DNA of 64,000 bases from Spodoptera frugiperda (lineage: Eukaryota; Arthropoda; Insecta; Lepidoptera; Noctuidae): the NCBI RefSeq assembly GCF_023101765.2, contig NC_064218.1, forward strand, positions 4,588,001 through 4,652,000. The letters run 5' to 3'. The translations under genes were made by a program, and so were the position numbers. Numbering within the stretch: the first letter of the stretch is position 1; each line of letters starts with the position of its first letter. The notes beneath the pieces are model-generated. The model made no database searches, was not told the origin of the DNA, and was given only the letters and a program-made list of their open reading frames with translations. Shown here piece by piece: positions 1 to 12,114 of the stretch.

Positions 1-50
1 AAGCTTACTTTCGCATTGAAAACATAGGTGTGGGAGGAGAGTTAAAATGA

Positions 51-383
51 AGTGTGGATGACCCATGCTTGCACACGTATGAGCCAGCTCCACCAGAGTA
101 ATATCACGTTCTCACAGAAAACCAACGTGAAACAACGCTTGCGTTACGTTTCGTTGTGTAAGTGGGGTTACCTGAAGCCCATTACCCCTCTCCCCAATCT
201 TCCCAATCCCAAATTCCCCAACAACCCTAACTCCCAAATTCCTAACCCCCCTTACACCACCACTAAAGACCGGCAACGCACTTGTAACGCCTCTGGTGTT
301 TCAGATGTCCATGGGCGGCGGCGATTTTACTTACCATCAGGTGATCCGTCTGCTCGTTTACCGGCTTATTCCATAAAAAAATA
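51..383 (+). repeat. A-tailed interspersed repeat (family S3), near full length
   Basis: The block runs from a GTGTGG..CCATGCTT head through a GTGAAACAACGCTTGCG segment and a C-rich stretch to a conserved tail (GGCAACGCACTTGTAACGCC ... CCATAAAAAA). The same order of segments recurs at 865-1031, 15110-15235, 19285-19540, 20145-20340 and 24375-24560. The A-rich 3' end suggests a retroposed element, a SINE or the 3' tail of a LINE. Short reading frames inside it are not genes. Confidence 0.75.
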
Positions 384-864
384 AGTTGAAATAATAAATT
401 GTTATTAGGTAACTGCAGCTCAGTATTTTCTAGAAAATTGTTCATTGCAAAGTCCCATTTTAATAGATTAACGTATTATTAATAATAATGTTTGACACAC
501 AGATAGATCACGTAATTGTTTTAAAAAGTTTGTGTTTAAGCTTAATGCTAAGTCGGGACTCATTTAGTGTAAACACTTCAAAATTGTGATTTTATTATGA
601 TTATTTCGTAAACCAACAAACTTAGAGCAATGATCCATTCATTTGTAATTTATTGAACACAATATTATCTATTGATTTTTAAACTAAGCATACTTACTTA
701 ATGGTTTAAGTCGTAATCAGTCTATGAAAATATCATTTACTTTCTTCTGCCAGCCACTTCGCTCGGTCCCGTGGGTAAAAAAGTAGTCTATCTGTTATTC
801 CAGACTATAATCTACCCTGTTCCAAATATCATCCCGATCCCTTCAGTCCTTTTGACCTGATAAC
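384..864. other. AT-rich stretch without a gene
   Basis: No coding signal was seen. Bases 790-850 match a short repeat (TTCCAAATATCATCCCGATC) that recurs near 1749-1771. Confidence 0.5.
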
Positions 865-1031
865 AAACCACCACTTCCCAATCCCCGATTCCCCAACAAC
901 CCTTAAATTCCTAACCCCCAAAAGGCCGGCAACGCACTTGTAACGCCTCTGGGTTTTCGTGTCTATGGTTGGCGGCGCTTGTTTACAATCAGGTGATCAG
1001 TCCGCCCGTTTACCAGTTTATACATAAAAAA
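865..1031 (+). repeat. S3 repeat, 5'-truncated copy
   Basis: Contains the C-rich segment, the GGCAACGCACTTGTAACGCC core and the terminal A-run of the S3 family. The head seen in the copy at 51-383 is missing, as expected of 5' truncation during retroposition. Confidence 0.75.
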
Positions 1032-1417
1032 AACATATACACAATCACACCAACTTTCGCATTTATAATATTAATAACAAAATAAGATAATAATAAAGTA
1101 TTATTAACAATAGAAAAAGTATTTCAAAATACCTTTTCACACTTTTAAGTCTTGACTTTTGATTCTATTAAATCAATAATAAATTCTTTACACTTTACGA
1201 CGCTTAAATATTTATTGTTTTACTCAAGTAGCATTATAAATTCGATTAGTAGGTATCTAATAGCCAAAGTAATGATCGTAAACTTCACTGCACCTCTCGT
1301 AATCTGTGTATCAATGCTGCATTTAATTGCTTAGATAAATGTCTATCAATAAATCTTTGTCTGCACTCGCTTGTTTGAGTTTATAAACGACTTTTGATCG
1401 TAGTTTGTGAATGAATT

Positions 1418-1835
1418 CAACCTGATGATGACATCACGCCTGTCTCTTATGGAAGGCAGGGACAATGAAATGCCAAATGCTACGAATCTTACATACTTCT
1501 TTTTCTTCATCAACAGTCATCAGTCTTATCATGCATTTAATTCAACTGCATACTATATAAATATCAAGACGGGTTTTTTTGCTATTTCTCGGGATTTTTT
1601 TACCAACACCTTTCTTAACTACTCTGTTATTAGTGAACGTGAACAAACCAAGCACTCAAAGAGTACTACTACTTATGAATTACTAGCTTCTGTCCGCAGC
1701 TTCAACCGCGTTCCATAGCCTGTGATATTCTAGACCATTATCTACTCCCGTTCCAAATTTCATCCCGATCTGCTGTTTTGACGTGATTCAGTAATAAACA
1801 TACCTACACACAAACTTTCACATTTATAATATTAG
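1418..1835. repeat. Degenerate interspersed repeat
   Basis: The segment CATCACGCCTGTCTCTTATGG ... CTACGAATCTTACATACTTC recurs in diverged form at about 50355-50465. The following part (TTCCAAATTTCATCCCGATC) also occurs near 817. A 103-residue reading frame across this block has no recognisable motif and is treated as chance. Confidence 0.5.
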
Positions 1836-2012
1836 TAAGATTAGATTATGGAGTAAATACTGCTTACCTAAACACCAACTGCACTAACATCAAACCGAAC
1901 ATAATTGCGGACCTAATTGAAGAAAAATCCAAAGAGAAGAATCTAGAAATTAGTATCCCAATTGCATCTTAACATTCCTTCCACGATTTTCACACAACTC
2001 GTGATTCTGAAC

Positions 2013-2164
2013 CCTTAGTACGAGTTTGCTTTACGTTGAACGAAAACAAAACGAGAGCGCGTCCAGCACTCTGATTGGCCGGCTCCGATGAATCAGCCAA
2101 TCAGAGCACCGAATGCGCTATCGTTACGATTTCGTGCAACGTAAAGCAAACTTGTACTAAGGGT
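2013..2164. mobile_element. Palindromic MITE (family F5), copy 1
   Basis: A near-perfect inverted repeat of about 150 bp. It begins CTTAGTACGAGTTTGCTTTA and ends with the complement of that sequence (GTAAAGCAAACTTGTACTAA). The inner arms carry a GCG-rich segment and CTGATTGGC/CCAATCAG boxes around a short centre. Further copies lie at 3741, 27972, 52133, 57540, 58549 and 63078. A non-autonomous foldback DNA element is the likeliest reading, since no transposase is present. Confidence 0.85.
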
Positions 2165-2786
2165 AACTGATAATAGAATTAACGTGTCAGTTTTCTCGTT
2201 TTTCTTCACAAACTTGTGTTTTAGCCCCGAGATAACTTTGTTAATTAAATTTTGCATTTTTTTTTTCTCTTGCTCCCTAGACACTGTGCTCACTGCTCAC
2301 CTGATTGGGATTATACTTTCTTAAGAAGTGTATTGAAAATGATATATAAGAGAAGTGAAGGCTATCTTTCTTCTGTTGTGTCCGATTCGCAATCGTGCTT
2401 ACTATGTTTTTAACGGACTTAGAAAAAGGAAGTTCTTACGAGATTATCTCGCGTTGTCATGTGGTTTTCAGCATAGTATTTTTCAGACTTTAGAGAAGGT
2501 TTCAGGAAAAGTATTGTCACTTTTGAATTCATGTGCCTAATCATTGGCGAAGCGAAAGATTCAGATAAACTGCTGAAAATAAATATAGATATGCTTTTTA
2601 TTGCTCTACCTAATGACTACATTAAATGCGAGACTTTCTTGATACAATCAACAAGTACATTTCATTTCATTACGTATATTCAATTAACTAAGAAATGTCA
2701 CAAACGAATTCAACTGACTTCTTTATCTGTAAATATTTCACAATTCAACGCAACAGTTACACCGTATCTATTTTAATTATAAACAA

Positions 2787-3120
2787 TGTGTCAACCTCTG
2801 AACAATAAAGATAGGAGACTCAAACGGTACACGAGGCACAACAAGCTATACAGAACCAGTATAACCTGACCGTAGAATGTAAGAAACGGTATATAAAAGC
2901 GGGACCAAGTTAAACTGGTTATGTATAACTGGATGTGATCGTGTGTGTGCTTTCTCGGAGACAATAACTAACAATAAACGCACCTCTGACCGACCTTTTT
3001 ATCGAGTGAGCCCGTACCGTAGCTCCAACGGACTGGGTTTTAAATAAATAAGTGGGGAATTTACCCCAGTTTCCTTAGATTCGGTAGAAGACTCCAGAAG
3101 AAAATTTAGGTCAGGACACA
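2787..3120 (+). repeat. Possible solo LTR or LTR-like fragment
   Basis: The block begins TGTCAACC, carries a TATA-like box (TATATAAAAG, about 2891) and an AATAAA signal (near 2973), and ends near GGACACA. A diverged fragment with the same GCGGGACCA..AACTGGTT core is at about 13785-13850. Promoter plus polyadenylation signal between TG and CA ends suggests an LTR, but I saw no target duplication or second copy. Confidence 0.35.
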
Positions 3121-3740
3121 TGTGTTACTAAAGAAACGGTTTTTACATTAATTGCTTAATGTTTAGTATTAATTGATTTACCGATGATTATTTGTTAGCA
3201 AAGACACAACCTACTTGCTTACTTAACTCTATAACAATTACAACAGTTTTCCAAAATTTTGTATTCGGTATCGGGTTTCCGATACTTCACCCATGAAATT
3301 CTTCATTTCTAAATGCCAGTAGCAGCGCGACAATCGCCGCGACGTGTCGCGGAATGTTGCTTATTCATAAGCAACATTGAGCCTCTAGCATGGCATAATA
3401 ATTCATTCTAATTGTAGAAAACCTAATTTTACAATTTCAAGCTACCATAAAGGTTCTAACCTCAAAACCACGATAATCACAATACAATGTAAGCCAAATC
3501 GTGAAAATATAATATAATATAATCAAAATCGTCCATATATAAGTATATCCATCACAGTGAATATTACAGTAACACTCTGACATTACAAAGCCAGTTAGCA
3601 ACATAGTGATACAATATCCAAACTTCTAAGAGATAACATAAGTGGTTTATTAATATAATACTGGTTTAAGTATCCACTATCTCTCGCCGTAATAGATAGC
3701 TCTAACATTTTCTATACACCCACTTCTACAAACCGGTAGC

Positions 3741-3868
3741 CTTAGTATGACTATCGAAACAATCGAAACAAGAGCGCGTTCGGCGCTCTGATTGGTTAGT
3801 TTATTCGAGCCGGCCAATCAAGGCGCCGAACGCGCTCTCGTTTAAACGTAAAGCAAACTCATACTAAG
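3741..3868. mobile_element. Palindromic MITE (family F5), copy 2
   Basis: It has the same outer ends (CTTAGTATGA / TCATACTAAG) and the same GAGCGCGTTCGGCGCTCTGA inner arm as the copy at 2013-2164, with a slightly shortened left arm. No coding content. Confidence 0.85.
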
Positions 3869-4157
3869 GGTACAGGATATCTTGACCTTTTAGCCTTAGT
3901 CTTCAATGGCTCTCAGTGCGCTCTTATCTAAATGATAATACTTAGGTATTTTGTTCGTAATTGTTAGACAAAAATGAGGAGGAAAGAGATATTGTTATAT
4001 AACGTCACGCCTTCCGATCACGAACGAGGTGGACAGGACATATCAACAATGTAACTTTTTACCAGTTATGAACTTTAAGTCCTATGCAAACCTCTGCCCG
4101 AATATCGTCAACCGCAAATTGTTAGATTAACAAGTAAGACGCAAATCATCTGCCAAC

Positions 4158-4430
4158 ACTGTCTCGTTGATCGAGTAGTCGCAATTGCGACTGCTGGACA
4201 AAGGGTCTCGGGTTCGATTCCCGGGTAGAGCAAATACTACTGAACTTTTTTCGGTTTTTCGAAAATTTCTCAGTGGCAGCACGGAGTCTAGAATTGTGTC
4301 AGTATAAGGCAGTAGGCTCACCCCCTATAATATGGGACTTATAACACAAATGGTGAAACGTAGATTTATGGTGTAATGAGCACCTCTGCCTACCCTTTTG
4401 CGGTATAAAAGGCATGACATTGCATTACGA
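4158..4430 (+). mobile_element. tRNA-derived SINE (family S1)
   Basis: A tRNA-like head holds an A-box-like TTGATCGAGTAGTCGC and a B box (GGGTTCGATTCCCGGG). A conserved body follows (TTTCTCAGTGGCAGCACGG, GGTGAAACG), then a 3' end that normally reads CTTCGGGGATAAAAGGCGTGAC and is diverged here. The tRNA-like part would drive RNA polymerase III transcription. It is not a tRNA gene because it runs straight into the SINE body and does not close an acceptor stem. Confidence 0.85.
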
Positions 4431-5004
4431 AAATCATCCAAAAATAAAACATCAATATTTTACCCAAACGAAAAGTAAAGTTTTGAGTTTTGGACTCAAT
4501 ACTTTACGAAATCAAACCAACATAGTACTATTCTATATAATGAAATTACAACAAACAGACATACCCAACAAAATCCTTGACCAAGATAATCATTGAAATC
4601 AACAACAGTTCACTAGACTCGAACCGGGTGTGAACCCACTGCCTCCCGAGTCACTTCAAAGTGACTTATTAAGCGGTAAACAGTATCTAAGGCCAACATA
4701 ATGGTTGCTCATTAACTCACTTCAATTAAACGGGGCACGGTTTGAAAGGAGACCTGGTTCAGATTACTCCACCTCTTTACTTAATTTCTACGAAAAAAGA
4801 GGAATTAATGTATACGCGGCACGTTGTATCGGGATTACGTATTGAAACTGCTATTGGGTATATTATATATTTTTTGTTTAATGTATTTTTAGAAAATGGT
4901 TATAAAACCTATAGCTACTTTTTGCTTATGTGGTTGCAACTGTTATTAGTACAACAGCAGATTTAGACAGAAAATTTTGGTATTCTACATTATTTGTATT
5001 CCTT

Positions 5005-5101
5005 TTTAAAAGCCTGTGACTCCTCTGGTGTTGCGGTTATGGACCCGAGGTTACCATCAGGTGACCCATCTCAATGTTTGCCCCCTATTCCATAAAAAAA
5101 A
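5005..5101 (+). repeat. S3 repeat, 3' fragment
   Basis: Only the tail of the family is present (CCTCTGGTGTTGCGG ... TTACCATCAGGTGACCC ... CCATAAAAAAA). Confidence 0.6.
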
Positions 5102-6107
5102 TCTGAAATGAACGTAGCTTTATTGATTTGAAATATGATTTTGAGTAGTTTTTTTTTTACACAACTGATTAATTGGGGCGTCCACATTCAAATGTACCTT
5201 CTTAATTTTAATTGAAGTAAATGAAACTTGCAATACGTAAGTAATGGGAGATTGAAGGTTTGACTATCATCAAAGAGATTGGATAACATAGGTAGGTATG
5301 TATTTAGTATTGATTTTTTCGCTTTCAATATTTTTGTAATATCACGAAGTTTGGAATTGTGCCGTGGTTTTGGCAACAGAATCGGTCTGTATAACTTAAT
5401 TGAACTAATAACATTACCGAAATAACTTTCATTATGACTCCTAACATTAATCTACTTCATCTCGAAGTGACCTCTGCTCTCAGAAAAATATTACAAGTTT
5501 AATCAAGCATGCAATAGATTTTGTTTCAAAACAATATTAAAACAAATTGGTAGTTATTCCATTGTTTTAAGACAATTTATGGAGAGTCTAACTAAATTCA
5601 TTTATTTTCTGCAATTTTAGTAACTATTATGAAACTATTAATGTTAAATACTAGCTTTATGTAAATCATTTTTATTAATACGTCCAGTATATTTTTAAAT
5701 AGTGAAAATATTTATACTCGTATGTTAGTTACAAAGAGCATATAAAAAAAATAGGTAACTGATATTAATTTGAAACGAGTAATACGAGTTTTTCAATGTT
5801 TTATCTGAACGAAATAGGTATTTACTGCACTTTTTCGGTTTGTAAAACCTTACTTCGATCTTAAACTAAAGTTTAGTTTTACAAGAACAATAAATAATAA
5901 AAATCTAAACAAATTCAAAGCACGTCTACTGCATTGACTAACACCAAAAAGTTTCATTTAAAAACAAACCGAAAAGCGAAATTAGTGGAAATTGGTTAAC
6001 CAACTAAATAGAGGTCATGTGAGGTGATATATAAACAACAAAATCGAGTTATACGCGAGTAAATAAAATGTAATTGGCTTTATTGTTCATTTAGCCGTTA
6101 ATAGAAT
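5102..6107. other. AT-rich interval, nothing recognised
   Basis: About 1 kb of AT-rich DNA with short reading frames only. No repeat family or conserved protein was recognised. Confidence 0.4.
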
Positions 6108-6445
6108 ACCATCAAAAACATTCTGTAAAAAAATCCAAGTCGCGCACCTCATCAGTTTATTATGTACCGTAAAAAAATGTGAGATCCATGTAAGTAATAC
6201 CAAGTCGGTTATTTTATTTAGTTCCTACTTAAGAGACCTTCTGTCTTAAGTTATAATGTAAATTGTTATCATATCAATATTACATTAATTTTACGTTTTA
6301 AATAAAATAGATTGACTTGGCCATCGCATGAAAACACAAGTATACCTACTTTTGTTGACATTTCTCGTATTAAATTGTTTAGTCTATTTCATGACAATGA
6401 ATTACGATGGTCTATTGCACGATTACCTACGTACGATGGCCAAGT
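6108..6445. mobile_element. Degenerate copy of the long-arm foldback element (family F7)
   Basis: The left arm (CCATCAAAAACATTCTGTAA ... GACTTGGCCATCGCATGAA) matches the arm of the element at 17541-18096 with many substitutions. The right arm has decayed; only its inner start (CGATGGCCAAGTAAATC, about 6436) is recognisable. This is an older copy of the same family. Confidence 0.65.
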
Positions 6446-6699
6446 AAATCTCTTTTTTAACACCTTTCCGTTCAGATGGTTTTTCAGTAATCAAAATGTC
6501 CTGTAATCAGACTGGTGTTAGTAAATATTGTTGATTATCAAGACATAGTAATTACGCACTACTAAAATAATCTCTAAAGTTGTCGTAGCTTGCATACCAT
6601 CTACAAAATCTCTGCTAATAATACTGGTAATAAAACAAAAAATAAGAAGAGAAAAAATAAATAGAAAGAAATAAGAAGAGATGATGATATTCTAGGGAA

Positions 6700-7285
6700 A
6701 CCAATTTATCAGCATGCTTCTGATCCAATTATCAGCACCATGCTAACATTTGGATTTTGATGGTATAAACTAGTTTTACAAAGCAAAATCAATTCTTTAC
6801 ATAAAATAAACATAATTTACATTAAAAAATATGAAATTAGTATTTATGTACTTTTTTCCATTTATCATCACCAGTGCTGATAATTTAGAATTTACAAAAT
6901 ATTCGATCCATTTATCAGCACTACCTATTTTACCAATTAATCACCAAAACCTCAAATTCTACTCTTCAGATTATCATCAAAAAATATCTCAAATATCAGA
7001 GAAATCAGTAGTTTCAATATTAAATTTGTAAAAGATACGATATATCATAAAATGTAAACACGTGACCTTAACGGCGATCACAAGAAATAGGCAAAAACAG
7101 AAGAAACTGCAAGACACAAATGTTTGTTTACATAATTTCCATAAATTTGAGGTCTCAAAGTATGATTTTCCCAATAGCAGGATTCCAAAAACATACATTT
7201 ATTTATTTATAAGTGTGGAAACCCAAATTAGTAAGTGAAAACCTTAGAATTGGTCGATTTATTCAGAGTGCTGATAATTTGGTGC
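6700..7285. repeat. Region with a dispersed 13-base motif in both orientations
   Basis: AGTGCTGATAATTT occurs at about 6873 and 7268. Its reverse form (ATTATCAGCAC and close variants) occurs at about 6703, 6727 and 6910. Motifs repeated in both orientations over 600 bp are typical of the subterminal regions of DNA transposons, but no transposase or clean termini were found. Confidence 0.35.
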
Positions 7286-7607
7286 AGTGCTAGCAATTGG
7301 GTAGTTGCCCCTATAGATATCGAGGAAAGCTATAGGCAATCAAATACCACGCTACGAACAACAAGAGCCGTCATAAGTAGATCGCAACTTATGCCGTTTT
7401 CATATTTATGCATCAAATTAGTATGCTATTTGTGGCGAAAATTATGAACATAAACACTTATTTCTCTAAAATTAACTAAAAAATAAGTTTGACGTCAAAT
7501 TAATTAATGACAGTACGATTATTATGGGATACATTTAAAAAATATATATGTATTTTTGACCTACCCAATTGGTTTGACGACAAAGCTTTTTTTTTCTTTT
7601 TTTTATA

Positions 7608-7874
7608 ACTTCACGCCTTTAATCCCCGAAGGGGTAGGCAGAGGTGTACATAATGCCAATGTACACCCACATTTCACAATTTATGTTGAAAGTCCCATGT
7701 AATAGGTGGTGTGCCTATTGCCATATCCTGGACACCATTCCAGACTCCGTGCTACTACCGAGTAATATTCGAAAGTCCGAAAAAAGCCCAGTAATATTTT
7801 GCCCGACCCGGGAATCGAACCCGAGACCCCTTGTTCGGCAGTCGCACGTGCGTCCACTCGACCAACGAGGCAGT
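7608..7874 (-). mobile_element. tRNA-derived SINE (family S1), full-length copy
   Basis: The reverse strand reads from a tRNA-like head (GCCTCGTTGGTCGAGTGG, B box GGTTCGATTCCCGGG) to the CTTCGGGGATTAAAGGCGTG end. Both pol III boxes are intact. A T-run next to the 3' end on the plus strand is the poly(A) tail seen in reverse. Confidence 0.9.
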
Positions 7875-8234
7875 CAGAGAAATAAAGTATCTCATACAAA
7901 ATTCATAGAACCGTCTCGTTTTAGACATTTCAATAAAAGTATTGAATTTGTCTTGTTGTCAACTACTGTATTCTACGTGGACATTTCAAAGGTGTCTGTA
8001 TTTCAATAAAATTATGTTTCAAATGATACGCTACGAACTGTTCTATAGAGGTACAACGGTTCGACAAAGTGAAATGAAGTTATCGACTATATTGATATGA
8101 ATTGACGTTTTAACATTCAAATCATTTTGTACGCTCGAACGCCGCGCCGATTCTGACATGTCGGTAGTAACATTAAATAGTCGACAGTTTATATTATAAT
8201 ATTAAAATACTAAATATAGATTACAAAATGAACT

Positions 8235-8430
8235 TGCCTTTTTTAAGGAAGAAAAATCATCCAATGACTTTTCCCGCCCTGGGCGAGATGAGAGGGAGTG
8301 TCAGACACTTACTGACTAAAAACTACCCCGTTCCTACTCCCGCTTTTCAAGCCGGACCCCCGGTGAACCCGTTAGATAGTCCACAGCTCCGGATCTATCA
8401 TTAGCCCCTACTCAGCCCAGCCATTAGTCA
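8235..8430 (+). repeat. Interspersed repeat (family F4)
   Basis: The segment AAAAATCATCCAATGACTTT ... GAGAGGGAGTGTCAGAC ... ACTACCCCGTTCCTACTCC ... CCACAGCTCCGGATC recurs, on either strand, at about 23115, 28850, 38650, 38870, 42660, 43160, 44330, 54945 and 61043. The class of the element cannot be told from the sequence. Confidence 0.7.
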
Positions 8431-8732
8431 TTAAGAACATATATTTTTGAACTGTTACTGTTTTTTTCGACACAGGCGGTTAAAGAGTTAAATGATACAA
8501 TAAATTTAGTCTCAGATGATAATAGTGACGCTAAAATGCTATGAAAGAACCAATATCAAGTTAATTACGATAAAAATTAAATAGAAATTTATACGATACC
8601 TCTAAGACTTAATTGTTCGATATAACTGTTATTTAATTTACGAATGGCAAAGAGGCATTTAGCTCACACAGTCGTTCTTCTGTGTGTGCATTCATGAAAT
8701 TGGCATTAGATAGTCAATAGACACATTGTATA

Positions 8733-9211
8733 TGTCGGGATCGAGGGTAGAATTGAAACACAGGCGTCCACCCTCGGCGCTCGACGGAGTCAAGAATTCA
8801 TCGGCTGAGCGGCGTGTCGATCACTTCTCGTGCAGCAGCCGACCAGTGCGGTCGAATATTGAACCGTCGTGTGTTTCAACTGTATACCTAGTCTGTAACC
8901 TGTTAGTTTGATATTGTAACAGTTAATTATCTTTCATGTACTTTGTAACCATGTTTGCACTTTGAGAGTGACTGAGACCTCTGAGTTTGTTTCGGCATTT
9001 CTTCTCAGAGTAGTCGGTAGGAAATGCCGGCCCCATCAGTAGCTTAAGTAAAGTAACAGTGCAATGTACAGAATTAAACAATAGTTCCATATCGAAGACT
9101 TTATTATTTTACTGCTACCTTCGTCATAACGCCCACAAGTATTCCTGACATGAGTAGTGAGATTCTCCTTTCACCGACATATCGAAAGTGAGAGATCTCC
9201 TATCTCCGACA
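8733..9211 (+). repeat. Left LTR (479 bp)
   Basis: Begins TGTCGGGATCGAGG and ends CTATCTCCGACA. Matches the right LTR base for base apart from one substitution. Short inverted ends (TGTCGG / CCGACA) are present. The 3' part contains related copies of a GAAGTGAGA..TCTCCGACAT segment at about 30-bp spacing that runs just past the LTR end. Confidence 0.92.
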
Positions 9212-9364
9212 TCAGAAGTGAGATGGACCCGGACGATTGAAGATGTTGAAATCATCGGAGCTGATTCATCGAGAACTACTTGCATTCGACCCCAACAAAG
9301 AAGACTGCGATGCAAGGCTCAGCTTGGAGTGCATTCAAATCCAACCCCAGCACAGCACATCGTC

Positions 9365-9530
9365 ATCTGGTACACGAGCAACGGCGACAGCGGCAGCGGA
9401 CCAGGGGACGCGGCGACGGCAGCGGACCAGGGAACGCGGCGACGGCAGCAGACCTGGGGACGCGGCGACAGCGGCAGCGGACCAGGGCGCGCGGTGGCAG
9501 CGGCAGCGGGCCAGGTGACGCAGCGTAAGC
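9365..9530 (+). repeat. GC-rich tandem array inside the LTR element
   Basis: Units of roughly 27 bp based on GCGGACCAGGGGACGCGGCG are repeated several times with variation. They create overlapping Arg/Gly/Ala-rich open frames in several phases on both strands. Those frames follow from the repeat composition and are not gene candidates. Confidence 0.8.
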
Positions 9531-10620
9531 GCGGCGTATGGTGAGAAGCGTATTGATGTCTGCAGTTGGACACTGCCATCATCGGGAATATTCAGGTGAC
9601 TTTGTTCCTTTTATTATGATTCTGATACCAAATGCTTTGTAGGATGAAAACGAGTCAGCGTTTCCAGTTTACAATTGTTGATTTTGCGATCAGAAGTATT
9701 ATTTTACTTTTGTCGGGTAGTCATAATAAAAACTTAGTCGTGATGTTTTAGAACCGAGATCAGTTGAAGAGTCATTAGAATGGCGTCTTTTGGGTAATGT
9801 TATTCTGTGTTGTGTATTGTTAGGATACGTGATATCTCAAAATTAAATAATCTTTGATTTTGTTTAGTTGGAAATTTGATTTCCGCGATGTGAGGTAGAT
9901 TTCAATATGCGCTTGCGGTGTAGCGTGGTACAGAACATTGAGAAGGTTAGTTCTTAACAAAGCAGGGTTAAAAGATGCTCACTTAGCGATTCGCGATTGA
10001 AGTTAGATGCGAATTGTCTTCTGAAGTCCTGGGCAAACTCATGATCGGTTTGCCGTGATCTAATTTTTGGGTTTAGTGTGTTATATTTAGTTTTAATTGT
10101 AGGTAGTAAGTCTAGGGAACAAAGATTCTGATTTATTTTACTGCACTGTGAATGCTTATCATTACAGTGCTTATCATTACAATGCTTATCATTACACTCG
10201 AGTCCATAACACAAGTCGTAGCTGACTTGAAGTGACTTGGGAGTCCTTGCGAGTGCCTATGATGTGGTAACCTTGAAGCAATCGATGTTGATTACTAATC
10301 ATTTAATTATATTTTGATTGAGGGTACTTAGACGTAAGATATGTTTCCGAAGGTACATTTTAGTACTCTGATAGACTGTTAGGTAGTTATTCTAAATGTA
10401 GTCTGTCAAGTTTGGTTTTGCCTAGTAAAGAAAACCGCGGAGTAACGAGACGCGACATTTCATTTTGATATTGCATCTAATTTGAATAGTGTAGGTACAT
10501 TGAAAATTATTTTAAAAGGTGTTACCGACATTTGTTACCTTTTTACCATTATGAGTATTGTAGTTGTAGCTGTGGGTAGACTGGTTGTTTAAGCGGTAGT
10601 TCGGCTATGATTTTATTGTA
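9531..10620. other. Non-coding interior of the LTR element
   Basis: No retroviral-type domain was seen. At about 10155-10198 a 15-bp unit (TGCTTATCATTACA type) is repeated three times. The rest is low in structure. Confidence 0.55.
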
Positions 10621-10621
10621 A

Positions 10622-10730
10622 CTTTCGTGAGACATACTAAATTAATTATTATGTTATCGGCATGGCTTGAAACTAGTCGAGTTCCTCGTCAAAACGATAC
10701 GTGAGTAAGCCGATAACATAATAATTAATT
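10622..10730. mobile_element. Nested foldback MITE (family F8) inside the LTR element
   Basis: A 22-bp inverted repeat (AATTAATTATTATGTTATCG at 10640 and its complement ending at 10730) encloses a conserved core, CATGGCTTGAAACTAGTCGA. The same core and arms occur at 30185-30350, and fragments at 30955-31020 and 57695-57775. It either inserted into the LTR element or travels with the family. Confidence 0.65.
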
Positions 10731-10984
10731 CGGTAGTTCGGCATTTTATTTTGATAGTGCATCTAAATTGAATAGTTTAAATTAGGTAAAATGCCGAGAA
10801 ATCTAAATTGAGATACAGTAGGTATACGATATTGTGACAAATAAGGATGAGGAGGATATCTGATCACCAGGTTCCTCGAGAATTTTGTGAAATGTAAGTG
10901 GTAGAATTTCCTGTACACATCGTTACTACTTGTACTCAACACTCATCATTCACACTCATGCCCTTAACACTCGACATTGTGAAC

Positions 10985-11175
10985 CGCAATGGACCGCGCT
11001 CATGAAGAGCATGAGGCGATGGTCAGTGTACACACCAGACCGCACTCATGAGGAACATGAGGCGATGGCTCTATGCACACACTCACACTCGGACCGCACA
11101 CATGAGAACCATGTGGTGATGGGTCTGCACAAACTCGCATTGAGACCGCACCCGTGAAGAACATGGCTGTTGGGT
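10985..11175 (+). repeat. Tandem repeat of about 55-65 bp in the LTR element
   Basis: Three imperfect units each hold GACCGCACTCATGAGGAACA-like sequence followed by ATGG(G)TCTGCACACACTC-like sequence. They produce a repetitive short open frame rich in His and Thr that is not considered a gene. Confidence 0.65.
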
Positions 11176-11782
11176 CTTTACTCACAAGCACATACTCACA
11201 CTTACATCATGTACACACACTCACGTACATGTAGGTACTTAAAAAAAATATGCCGACGAATTAAAGTTAAACTGACATAATTCAGATAAAGTAGTTCAAA
11301 TAGCAGATACCTTAGAGGGTAGATTATTAGAGTAGTTGAAGGTAGTAGAACCTGTGTTTGAGTTTGCAAGGTGATCGTAGTTTAAAAGATGTTTGTTAAT
11401 GAGGGTTTCAGTGGAAACCATGGAGTCTAGCAGAGACTCGGTGTTCCCATGTGGGGTTCACGTGAGAGAGAATAACTGTATGGTACTGAACTGTGCGTAG
11501 CCGTGATCACTTGTAAAGCTTGAATGCTTTGAGTTACTTGGTAGAATCATTATTTTGCGAGTAACTATGTTTGCGAGATATCAGTTTCACCGGTTTTGAT
11601 ATTGATTTGTTTCGATACATAGTGACGAGTTAAGTAACATTTTTAAGAGGATGATGGTTCAAGTTTTAGAAGGTCACGCATCAGCCGAGATTGGTTTTGA
11701 TGAAGTTAATGAAGCTCGGTAGAAACTCGGGTAAGGGGACTCTAGAAGCCATTATGTGTTTGTGCTGTCTCTATTCGTTTGT

Positions 11783-12068
11783 TGTATGTTTGTGTCCGAT
11801 CACCTCAGTAGCGGTCGCGTATTCGCAACCCGGTCACAAACGGAATCTCCGAGTGTCGCCTCGAGAGTCCGTTCGGTGCGCGGTACGAGTTTGGCTCTGA
11901 CGGGGGTCGGCGGCTGTCTGTGTTCGGTATGTTTGTGTTCGATCACCTCAGTAGCGGTCACGTACTCGCAACCCGGTCACAAACGGAATCTCCGAGTGTC
12001 GCCTCGAGAGTCCGTTCGGTGCGCGATACGAGTTTGGCTCTGACGGGGGTCGGCGGTTGTATGTGTTC
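11783..12068 (+). repeat. Direct repeat, two units of 143 bp
   Basis: GATCACCTCAGTAGCGGTC occurs at 11798 and at 11941, exactly 143 bp apart. The flanking sequence (CAACCCGGTCACAAACGGAA, GACGGGGGTCGGCGG) is nearly identical in both units. The array is GC-richer than its surroundings. Confidence 0.85.
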
Positions 12069-12114
12069 GTTTTGTGTCGGGGTCTGTAGAGGCCATGCGT
12101 GTGGTTGCCGGAGG

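Noticed and set aside
7681..7899. Open frames and tRNA-like sequence in the SINE at 7608-7874
   Set aside because: The A and B boxes belong to a SINE head. The molecule continues into the SINE body and no acceptor stem closes, so it is neither a tRNA gene nor a protein gene.
9212..9240. Candidate tRNA primer-binding site after the left LTR
   Set aside because: A TGG occurs 12 bases after the LTR but the following bases do not match any tRNA 3' end I can name, so it is not annotated.
9188..9582. Four overlapping Arg/Gly/Ala-rich open frames on both strands
   Set aside because: All result from a GC-rich tandem repeat inside the LTR element; such repeats keep several frames open at once.
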